From an uncultured Prevotella sp. (GTDB lineage: Bacteria > Bacteroidota > Bacteroidia > Bacteroidales > Bacteroidaceae): 17,006 nucleotides of DNA. The DNA is taken from contig CALCHM010000029.1 of the NCBI GenBank assembly GCA_937901345.1, positions 1-17,006 on the forward strand, written 5' to 3'. The notes beneath the pieces are model-generated. The model did not search any database and had not been told where the DNA came from. It saw nothing but the letters and a program-made list of their open reading frames with translations. Positions 8,461 to 14,213 of the stretch are shown piece by piece (position 1 is the first letter of the stretch; every line of letters starts with the position of its first letter). The translations under genes were made by a program, and so were the position numbers.

Positions 8461-8478
8461 AATCCAAGTTAACATACC

Positions 8479-9270
8479 TTAAAAGTCCGTATAATTGATT
8501 CGTATTACCTTACTACCTTTTCGCGCTCTGAGGGACCAGATATTGTTGTACTTGTCATAAACACCGAGGGTGTATTCTTTGCTTTGAGGATCGTAGGTCC
8601 AATCTTTATAGAATGTGGAGGTGGGGACTTTGTCGAGTAGGATGACGATGTCGTCGGCATAATCGGGACCGCATAGCCAGTGGGTTTGACTTACTATTTC
8701 ATACGGCGGGAGCGTGAGGTTGGGGATAGAATCTATTTGAGTACTACCGCCAATGATGCTTTCTTCAATCGTGAATCCATCTTTGCGAATGGTCATCTCT
8801 ACGTTATTGCTCACGCATGTCCAGGTTGCGGAGTCTGTTTGCTCCCAGCGGGGGTTGTCAAGTTCTTTACATTTTGCGCGAAATCGATTTAACTGAGCGT
8901 CGGTGAGGGATTCGGTGAACGTGAAGTATGACATAATTCTCATATCCCATGCATTTTCGGAACGCCCCTCGTAGGTAAACTCAGGAAAGTCCGTCATCTC
9001 CGTGAGTTCACAGATATCTTCGCGTGTTTCAAGCGTTTTTACATTGGAAAATCTCTCGGCATCTATATACACGGCTAATAGAAAAAGCAGTAGGAATAAG
9101 AGTGGCACCCAAAGACACATACATACTGGAGAGAGCAACATGAGCGGAATAATCCATCTTTTCTTCATCCCTGTCTTACGAATCTTTATCGCCCAAAAGG
9201 GTGGGAGCAACATCCATAACAGGAACCACTTAAGATACTTTGTAAATTGTTGTTTCATTTTATTTTCCAT
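8479..9270 (-). CDS. Hypothetical membrane protein with two N-terminal helices
   Basis: A 263-residue protein that I do not recognise. Residues about 12-28 and 39-68 are strongly hydrophobic (WFLLWMLLPPFWAI, then a long leucine-rich stretch). They are separated by a basic loop (KIRKTGMKKR) that should face the cytoplasm by the positive-inside rule. The remaining 190 or so residues form a soluble domain with many Trp, Tyr and Asp, ending near the C-terminus in WSLRARKGSKVIRINYTDF. The start could be Met1 at 9270 or Met5 at 9258. It lies 23 bp downstream of the GH25 pseudogene, so the two probably formed one transcription unit driven from the promoter near 9820. With its upstream partner broken, expression may now depend on read-through transcription. 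Confidence 0.75.
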   Translation of the reverse strand: MENKMKQQFTKYLKWFLLWMLLPPFWAIKIRKTGMKKRWIIPLMLLSPVCMCLWVPLLFLLLFLLAVYIDAERFSNVKTLETREDICELTEMTDFPEFTYEGRSENAWDMRIMSYFTFTESLTDAQLNRFRAKCKELDNPRWEQTDSATWTCVSNNVEMTIRKDGFTIEESIIGGSTQIDSIPNLTLPPYEIVSQTHWLCGPDYADDIVILLDKVPTSTFYKDWTYDPQSKEYTLGVYDKYNNIWSLRARKGSKVIRINYTDF

Positions 9271-9293
9271 TGTCGTATATTTTCAAAAATGTG

Positions 9294-9800
9294 CTACTTC
9301 TTTAAGACTATCGCGTCAATGTCCTTACAATAATTTCTATCGAGATTATCAATTACGGCGGCCTGCTTGATGGTGGTATTCGGAATGATGTGGTAGATTT
9401 TTAGGAAGCGCAACCAGATGGGGCAGTCGTACACCGTGGGGATTACCTTCCAACAACAGAACGAACCGAGGTAGATAATGGGTTTGCAACCGTATTCCTT
9501 TTCAAAAAGGGCGATGAGTTGCTCCAACTTATCGTTCAAATTTGTGGTATTGCGAAAGTTGTTGCCATTCTCCTCCACGTCAATCACGGGTATCAACTCC
9601 GAGGGGACACTGTCATACACGCGCTTGAAGTTTTCAAACTGTTGCTGGGCACTGACATCCGTTCTGAAATAATGGTAAAGTCCACAAGCAGTCCATTCTC
9701 GTGCGCCAGCTTCGCATGCTTCCGGCACATAGGGTCACGAAATGATTTACCCTCAGTTGCTTTAATAATTGTGGTTTAACAAGGATTTTTTACGTTTCAT
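9294..9800 (-). pseudogene. GH25-type muramidase remnant (internal deletion and frameshift)
   Basis: The reading frame ending at 9294 carries glycoside hydrolase family 25 features: G-L-Y-H-Y-F, a QFENF segment, the L-I-P-V-I-D-V-E core whose D-x-E is typical of the catalytic strand, and a KPIIYLG strand. Just upstream the matching N-terminal part (IIKATEGKSFRDP, then AHENGLLV) is in another frame. Restoring one G in the GTGG at about 9681-9684 would join them as LLV-G-LYHYF, so a one-base deletion is likely. Further upstream an ATG at 9800 (MKRKKSLLNHNY, then stop) follows the promoter. The expected GH25 start, including the D-V-S-x-H-Q-G block with its essential Asp, is missing between this peptide and IIKATEG. 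Two independent lesions make a sequencing error alone unlikely. An ORF finder would report only 9294-9728 from a GTG codon, which is not a true start. Confidence 0.82.
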
Positions 9801-9813
9801 TTGATTTGATGCT

Positions 9814-9845
9814 GCAAAAGTATATCTTACGCATTGCTGAGCAAA
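9814..9845 (-). promoter_or_regulatory. Bacteroidota-type promoter for the GH25 remnant and membrane protein
   Basis: On the minus strand the -7 element reads TACTTTTGC (9814-9822), a full match to TAnnTTTGC. A TTTG -33 box at 9842-9845 is separated by 19 nt. The -33 box lies inside the T-tract of the upstream operon's terminator, as it does in copy A at 2459-2491. The ATG at 9800 is only 14 nt from the -7 box, implying a very short leader. Confidence 0.7.
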
Positions 9846-9890
9846 ATAAAAAGGAGTCCGCTGTACGAACTCCTTTGTTTATTGTATGAA
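9841..9890 (-). repeat. 50-nt dispersed terminator/promoter module, copy B
   Basis: Matches 2487-2536 at 47 of 50 positions in direct orientation. The three differences lie at the eleventh base from the hairpin base (in the loop), at a base next to the stem, and at one flank base. Like copy A it supplies both the terminator of the gene before it and the -33 box of the gene after it. Confidence 0.85.
9842..9876 (-). terminator. Rho-independent terminator of the DUF4836-ABC-permease operon
   Basis: An 8-bp perfect stem, AAAGGAGT (9850-9857) / ACTCCTTT (9869-9876), with an 11-nt loop. On the minus strand the T-rich tract TTATTTTG follows. It lies about 95 nt past the permease stop codon. Stem and loop match the hairpin at 2497-2521 apart from one loop base. 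Confidence 0.75.
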
Positions 9891-9971
9891 TTACGAATGT
9901 AACTGTTGTTGTGAGGATGGCATCCGTTAAAGGACGAAAGCATCCAACAATGTTCAACATACGAGCAAAGT

Positions 9972-11189
9972 TTACTTGCAAATGCCACGCAATTGGTTGA
10001 GGATTACCCAACGGTGAAGGAGGATAAAGACGAGGGCAAAAGCAAGGGCGAAACACCACAAGGGGAGCAGTGAAACGAGTTGAAGATCGGGAGATATTAC
10101 CGATATAAATTGGAACAAGGGCGGATAGATGATGCTTACGGAAAGTACAGCAATCAACCAAACCAGGGCGTCAACTCCAGCCACCAAGAGTAGGTAGGGA
10201 AGCGCAATTTGGCGGATGGTATAACCCAAGGAGTAGAGGTTAACAAACTTGTCCTTATTCTTCTCTATCAACAGCTGAATGCTGATGAGCAACAGGAAAA
10301 ATGCCAATACGGAAACCACTCCACCAATGCCAATTACAACCCACAACACTCCATTAACGAGTGTTTGCAAGCGCAAGGTTTCGTCGTCGCCTTCTATGCG
10401 GTAACCTTTCTTCTTAAAGTAGTCTAACAGCGCTCCGTCTCCCCTACCCGCTTTGGTTTCAAGCACCAAGCGTGAGGGTTGTGGTTGCACCTCTTTCCCA
10501 TAAACTTCATTTGCTTGGTCTAAGAATCTTTTGGGCACCAAGATGGTGTTAAACCGATCTGTAAAACCTAGCACTTTTGCTCGGTAAGTTTTTTCCAATC
10601 CATTGCCTCTCAGTCTGACGTTCAAGGGGAATGTAGACGTAATGCCTTCACTAATTTGCGGCAATCCCTTGGTGGAAGCATAAACGTAATTGTAAAGGTT
10701 GAGATAGCGGCGAGAGATGATGAGCGGAATGACTTCGGAATTCAAATCGGCCTCCCAATCCGTTGGCGCGTCGAATGCTACGTCAATAAATTGTGTGGGC
10801 ACCGATTCGAGAAACATATCTGTCGACACATTGTAATCTCCAATCATGAAACTGCCACGAAGTTCGAAATTTGCCGCATCGAATTGCCCCAATTGCGACA
10901 CTGAAGGATGAGCTTTGAGTTCTGCGATTTCTTTCTTGCTGAACGTTGGTCTGACGCCGAGCAGACTGACAATTGAAGAAACATTTCCCACGGGTTTTGT
11001 AATCACCACGTAACTCTCATTTATCAATCCGCGCTCCTTATGCATCAAGCGGTCAAAGTCTTGATATGCCTGAAGTCCGATGAGCACAATGATGCCCCCG
11101 AGCAGATTAGCAACAACAAATCCGCACACCTGCCAAACGCTGATGTTCTGCTTGAGCAGTTTAAAGAGTAGTTTTAAATTACTGTTCAT
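9972..11189 (-). CDS. FtsX/MacB-type ABC transporter permease
   Basis: A 405-residue inner-membrane protein with the layout of FtsX/MacB/LolC-type permeases: one helix near the N-terminus (about residues 18-41), a large extracytoplasmic domain (about 42-278), then three helices (about 281-308, 328-354 and 374-392). These type VII systems do not pump through a channel; they couple ATP hydrolysis to extracytoplasmic work such as lipoprotein extraction, peptide export or activation of cell-wall hydrolases. Between helices 2 and 3 is a short cytoplasmic segment (EKNKDKFVNLYSLGYTIRQI) of the kind that contacts the ATPase, with the L-x-x-L-G-x-x-x-x-x-I pattern of the family. It starts 12 bp after the ATPase stop codon, so the two are surely a pair. 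The substrate is unknown. Confidence 0.88.
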   Translation of the reverse strand: MNSNLKLLFKLLKQNISVWQVCGFVVANLLGGIIVLIGLQAYQDFDRLMHKERGLINESYVVITKPVGNVSSIVSLLGVRPTFSKKEIAELKAHPSVSQLGQFDAANFELRGSFMIGDYNVSTDMFLESVPTQFIDVAFDAPTDWEADLNSEVIPLIISRRYLNLYNYVYASTKGLPQISEGITSTFPLNVRLRGNGLEKTYRAKVLGFTDRFNTILVPKRFLDQANEVYGKEVQPQPSRLVLETKAGRGDGALLDYFKKKGYRIEGDDETLRLQTLVNGVLWVVIGIGGVVSVLAFFLLLISIQLLIEKNKDKFVNLYSLGYTIRQIALPYLLLVAGVDALVWLIAVLSVSIIYPPLFQFISVISPDLQLVSLLPLWCFALAFALVFILLHRWVILNQLRGICK

Positions 11190-11201
11190 AATGGCGGGGA
11201 T

Positions 11202-11861
11202 TTACAGTTTCAAGATGCGTTCATAATCATAAGGCAAGCGATGCCCAATAGAGGTGACGATTACCGCCGCGCCCTCCTCCGTTTGACGTTGGCGAAGCAT
11301 CTGCCCCATGAGTTCGGCATTGACCATATCCAGATGACTTACGGGTTCGTCAAGCAGAATGAAGTCTGCTGGTTGTGCCAAGAGTCTGACGAATGCCACA
11401 CGCTGTTGCTGCCCAATGGATAACTTCTGGCAGGGACGATCAAGGCGTTCTTCAAGTCCTAAGATGGCAAGGCGCTCTCTGATTTCGCGCTCCGTAAAAT
11501 AGTTGGTCAACTGATTCTTGAGCATCACGTTTTCAACCGCCGTCAGTTCGGGGAAAATGCGGTGTTCTTGAAACATCATGGCAATGCTGCGACAGCGCAT
11601 CTCGCTGAGCATTGCCTCGGAAACGACGATCTGCTGGTCCTGGTGGTCGAAATACTCTATGCTGCCCACATAGTCTTTTCGAAGACCATAGAGAAAACTG
11701 CAGAAGGAAGACTTGCCACGCCCCGAAGCGGCTTCGATTAAGCACGATTCGCCACGCTTGAACGTCAATGCCTGGTTCCAAACGTCAGTCGGTCCACCTT
11801 CGGGAGGTGAACCGACAAATACATTAGGTATTACGTTATTAAAACGAATGGATGCTATCAT
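11202..11861 (-). CDS. ABC transporter ATP-binding protein (LolD/MacB type)
   Basis: The 219-residue ATPase of the adjacent permease. Motifs in order, numbered from the Met at 11861: Walker A A-A-S-G-R-G-K-S (44-51), with Ala in place of the first Gly; Q-loop F-Q-E (Gln98); signature L-S-I-G-Q (147-151), with Ile in place of the usual Gly; Walker B F-I-L-L-D-E (167-172); D-loop S-H-L-D; and an H-loop His near 207. The Walker and signature variants are mild, and all residues expected to be needed for catalysis remain. The frame is open upstream to 11993, but that would overlap the DUF4836 gene, so I chose MIASIRF, 32 bp after its stop. Residues 16-25 (VGSPPEGGPT) are encoded by a perfect mRNA hairpin, described separately, and look like an in-frame insertion in the usual loop between the first two strands. 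Confidence 0.88.
   Translation of the reverse strand: MIASIRFNNVIPNVFVGSPPEGGPTDVWNQALTFKRGESCLIEAASGRGKSSFCSFLYGLRKDYVGSIEYFDHQDQQIVVSEAMLSEMRCRSIAMMFQEHRIFPELTAVENVMLKNQLTNYFTEREIRERLAILGLEERLDRPCQKLSIGQQQRVAFVRLLAQPADFILLDEPVSHLDMVNAELMGQMLRQRQTEEGAAVIVTSIGHRLPYDYERILKL
11788..11816 (-). repeat. In-frame palindromic element inside the ABC ATPase gene
   Basis: On the minus strand the arms GTCGGTTCACCT and AGGTGGACCGAC flank the 5-nt loop CCCGA. All 12 positions pair, one as a U-G wobble. The element covers codons 16-25 of the ATPase gene without breaking the frame. It is GC-rich and sits where members of this family usually have a variable loop before the Walker A strand. The shape suggests a small palindromic repeat that tolerates insertion into coding DNA, but only one copy is in the window, so that reading is inference. 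Confidence 0.7.
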
Positions 11862-11893
11862 TTGTGAATGATGTATGATTGCGTTGTGTGTGT

Positions 11894-13510
11894 TTAATTG
11901 GCAAACTCTTTTATCGTTAACTTCACACAGAGATCCTTGAGTTGCTTGAGCATTTCCGTGTCCTTGTCCGCCATGGTTATAACGAATTCGCACGAGTTGA
12001 CGTTCTCCATCTTTGCATATGTGATATCAAACATTCTCAAGACGTTTCCAATTTCTAGGGATGCAGGTTTCCCGTCTCGCTCAATTTCCTTTGCAAGGGT
12101 TGAGAAATCTAAGGCTGCGGCGTTGCTGCTCTTCACAACGGGGTAGATCACGTCGTTGTTAGAGAAGTCGCTTGCAAATCCCTTCAGGTTGTTGCACTGC
12201 TGATACAAGTTTTCGGGCATAACGAACATCTTGTTGTCAGCAAAGCCGAAGTAATAGTCGTAACCCTTACGAATGTAAGTGTAATTGCCATCATAGCGGT
12301 AATTGCTCCAGTCTATCTTCTTGTTCATACCGAGGCTGTACAAGTTGTCGTCAATTTTCTCTGCACGCTCATTTTCTTGGATGACTACAGCGGCAGCAAG
12401 GTCAAAGAGATCCTTGTTTGCACATTCAGCCACGAAGATCACCTGTGGTGCTTGTTCGTCGTCTTGCTCTACAACGGGAGTTGCCCCTATGATTACGTCG
12501 CCCTGGATGGAATTGAGCAGGTCGAAGTTCACCTTTGTCTGAATACCTTCGGCAGCAAGTTTGGTATTGATTTCCTCAAACATTTTATCCATTTCGGCTG
12601 CCACGTCGCCCTTAAAGTAATCCTTGACGCATGCCAAATTCTTGATTCCCAATTGCGCCACGGCCCAAGTATCGCTGGGGAGGAGGTTCACGAGGTCGTT
12701 GTCAGCAGTGTTGTACATTTCTTTGTAGCACTTTTCCAACTCTTCGCAACCGTCAACCTTGTAGGTCACCGCTGCTTTACCCTTTTCGAAGTCGAGCGTT
12801 GCAATGAACTTCATTTCTTGGAACAAGCTCAAATCTACAGCGCCTAATTCGCGCGAAAGTCCAGCCGCGAGCGGCATGATTTGTCCGTAGTCAACATACA
12901 GCGCCATGTCGGCATCTTCGGCAATGAAGTTCTTGAGTTCTGCAGATTTTTCCTGCGCCTTTTCGCTGAGAGTCATGTATTCCAACGCATCGGCTGTGCC
13001 GTTAGCATAAGCAAACACCAACTTCTCAGCATCAAAAGCCGCGAGCGCATTTCCCCTTTTGTCTTCAAGGGTGTTGATGCCGTTCTGTGCTGCCAAGACG
13101 TAATCCACGCGCACATTTCTGTCGGCAAGGAGCGTTTCCAGCGCCCGCTTCACCTTGGCTTCATCAGCGATAGGAAGAATGACTACACCGCGCATCTGCT
13201 CTACATTTTCGAGCGCGCAATACACGGGTTGTGACAGGTCAAAACCCGTAGCAGCGGGGTCTTCCAGAATTTCGCGCATTAAGGTACGCGAATCACCGCT
13301 CATCTCGTTAATGCTATTCTTCAAGAACCCTGAAATTTGTGGGTCGTCCAAAATTGCTGACTCGTTAAGCAAATTTCCAACATGAACCTTTGCAACAAGA
13401 ACTGACTGACCAGGAAGTGCTGACAAGTAACCCTTTTCAGCATCACAACCCACCAACAGTGCAACGGCAAACAACGCCGCCATCACCTTCAAATACATGT
13501 GTTTCATCAT
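11894..13510 (-). CDS. DUF4836 family lipoprotein
   Basis: A 538-residue lipoprotein of the DUF4836 type, a family common in Bacteroidota with no established function. The signal peptide ends in the lipobox L-V-G-C with lipidated Cys22. The family-typical opening follows (Y-L-S-A-L-P-G-Q-S), then a FLKNSINEMS region and an EDPAATGFDLSQPVY block early in the domain, which is how I place it in the family. The rest is a long alternating alpha/beta region ending in a lysine- and leucine-rich helix (MLKQLKDLCVKLTIKEFAN). It is the first gene of an apparent operon with the ABC ATPase (32-bp gap) and permease, behind a strong promoter. A lipoprotein encoded directly ahead of a LolD/MacB-like pair suggests it is a partner or substrate, but that is inference from position only. 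The start could be Met1, Met2 or Met5; Met1 or Met2 suits the leader. Confidence 0.83.
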   Translation of the reverse strand: MMKHMYLKVMAALFAVALLVGCDAEKGYLSALPGQSVLVAKVHVGNLLNESAILDDPQISGFLKNSINEMSGDSRTLMREILEDPAATGFDLSQPVYCALENVEQMRGVVILPIADEAKVKRALETLLADRNVRVDYVLAAQNGINTLEDKRGNALAAFDAEKLVFAYANGTADALEYMTLSEKAQEKSAELKNFIAEDADMALYVDYGQIMPLAAGLSRELGAVDLSLFQEMKFIATLDFEKGKAAVTYKVDGCEELEKCYKEMYNTADNDLVNLLPSDTWAVAQLGIKNLACVKDYFKGDVAAEMDKMFEEINTKLAAEGIQTKVNFDLLNSIQGDVIIGATPVVEQDDEQAPQVIFVAECANKDLFDLAAAVVIQENERAEKIDDNLYSLGMNKKIDWSNYRYDGNYTYIRKGYDYYFGFADNKMFVMPENLYQQCNNLKGFASDFSNNDVIYPVVKSSNAAALDFSTLAKEIERDGKPASLEIGNVLRMFDITYAKMENVNSCEFVITMADKDTEMLKQLKDLCVKLTIKEFAN

Positions 13511-13593
13511 AACGGTTGTATTAAGTTAATTTATTGAGTGAATAATCGTTTCATACACACGGCAATTCCAATCCCAGCATTGCCTTACTGCAT

Positions 13594-13625
13594 GCAAATG
13601 TAGCATTTAAATGTATAACAACAAA
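13594..13625 (-). promoter_or_regulatory. Bacteroidota-type promoter of the DUF4836-ABC-permease operon
   Basis: On the minus strand the -7 element is TACATTTGC (13594-13602), a full match to TAnnTTTGC, and TTTG lies at 13622-13625 with a 19-nt spacer. It leaves a leader of about 80 nt before the ATG. This is the clearest promoter in the window. Confidence 0.75.
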
Positions 13626-13819
13626 TCTTAACACTGATTTATCCCTGTTTTTCGTCAAAAATCGGGAACCGCAAGCGTGCAACATCCTTGTCATGCAAAC
13701 GGAGGGCACCCATCACGTCGGGGGGGTATTTTGCAAAACGAGAGAGTTCTTCGAAACGGAGCGAGACTTTTATGACCTGTGGCGGAGGGAACTACACTGA
13801 AAAGCGATGAATCTAACCA
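13626..13819. other. Gene-free intergenic DNA
   Basis: Part of the 685-bp gap between the DUF4836 gene and the MBOAT gene. I see no credible ORF, tRNA or known RNA. It contains a T5/A5 inverted repeat with the 4-nt loop CGTC near 13650, a run of seven G near 13720-13726, and a 10-bp palindrome TTTTGCAAAA at 13729-13738. None is clearly functional. Confidence 0.5.
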
Positions 13820-14071
13820 CCGAATTTAACGAAATAGATCGATTTTGAGAAATTCATGGGGTCGGATTTAACGAAATGGATCTATTTTGAGAATTTCGAG
13901 GGGTCAGATTTAACCAAATAGATGTATTTCGTGAAATTCGAGGGGTCAGATTTAACGAAATAGATGCGTTTCGTGAAATTTGAGGGGTCAGATTTAACGG
14001 AATAGATGTGTTTTGAGAAATTTGAGGGGTCAGATTTAACGAAATAGATGCGTTTCGTTAAATTGGAAGAC
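13820..14071. repeat. Minisatellite: six tandem 42-bp units
   Basis: Six head-to-tail units start at 13820, 13862, 13904, 13946, 13988 and 14030. They share the pattern TCAGATTTAACGAAATAGAT at the start and GAAATTTGAGGGG at the end. The last unit lacks the GGGG end and degenerates after about 40 bp; the first is also diverged. Several units hold a short inverted repeat, ACGAAA / TTTCGT, around an 8-nt loop. Units alternate between a TTTCGTGA and a TTTTGAGA middle. The 42-bp length is a multiple of three, so a minus-strand ORF (13882-14157) reads through as a 14-residue repeat (SNFTKRIYFVKSDP), but it stops in an outer unit and shows no sign of being a gene. The array lies downstream of the MBOAT gene. 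Confidence 0.85.
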
Positions 14072-14187
14072 AAGAATAGGGTTACGCACTTCAACTGACT
14101 ACCAGAATGCAACGAAACGGAATCAATCGGGACGATGCCTGACTGTTTCCGTTTCATAATGCGCCCCTCAGCAAGGCGTTTGTCGTA

Positions 14188-14213
14188 ATCTACATCTAAA
14201 ATTGCATGTAGAT
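14188..14213 (-). other. Inverted repeat across the MBOAT stop codon
   Basis: A perfect 8-bp inverted repeat, ATCTACAT (14188-14195) / ATGTAGAT (14206-14213), with a 10-nt loop that contains the TAG stop codon of the MBOAT gene. No T-tract follows on the minus strand, so it is not a standard terminator. It could stabilise the 3' end of the message or be chance. Confidence 0.4.

Noticed and set aside
9790..10161. A 123-residue minus-strand ORF overlapping the 3' end of the permease gene
   Set aside because: It overlaps the permease in another frame, and it would run through the terminator and promoter module. The composition is not protein-like.
11862..11993. A longer N-terminus for the ABC ATPase, starting at 11993
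   Set aside because: The extra 44 residues overlap the DUF4836 gene end and do not resemble the ABC fold. The Met at 11861 starts right before the first beta strand.
13820..14071. CRISPR array
   Set aside because: The units are contiguous with no spacers, and there are no cas genes in the window.
13882..14157. A 91-residue minus-strand ORF with a 14-residue repeat
   Set aside because: It is the translation of the 42-bp DNA minisatellite. It stops inside one unit through a single base difference, and has no promoter or protein family features.
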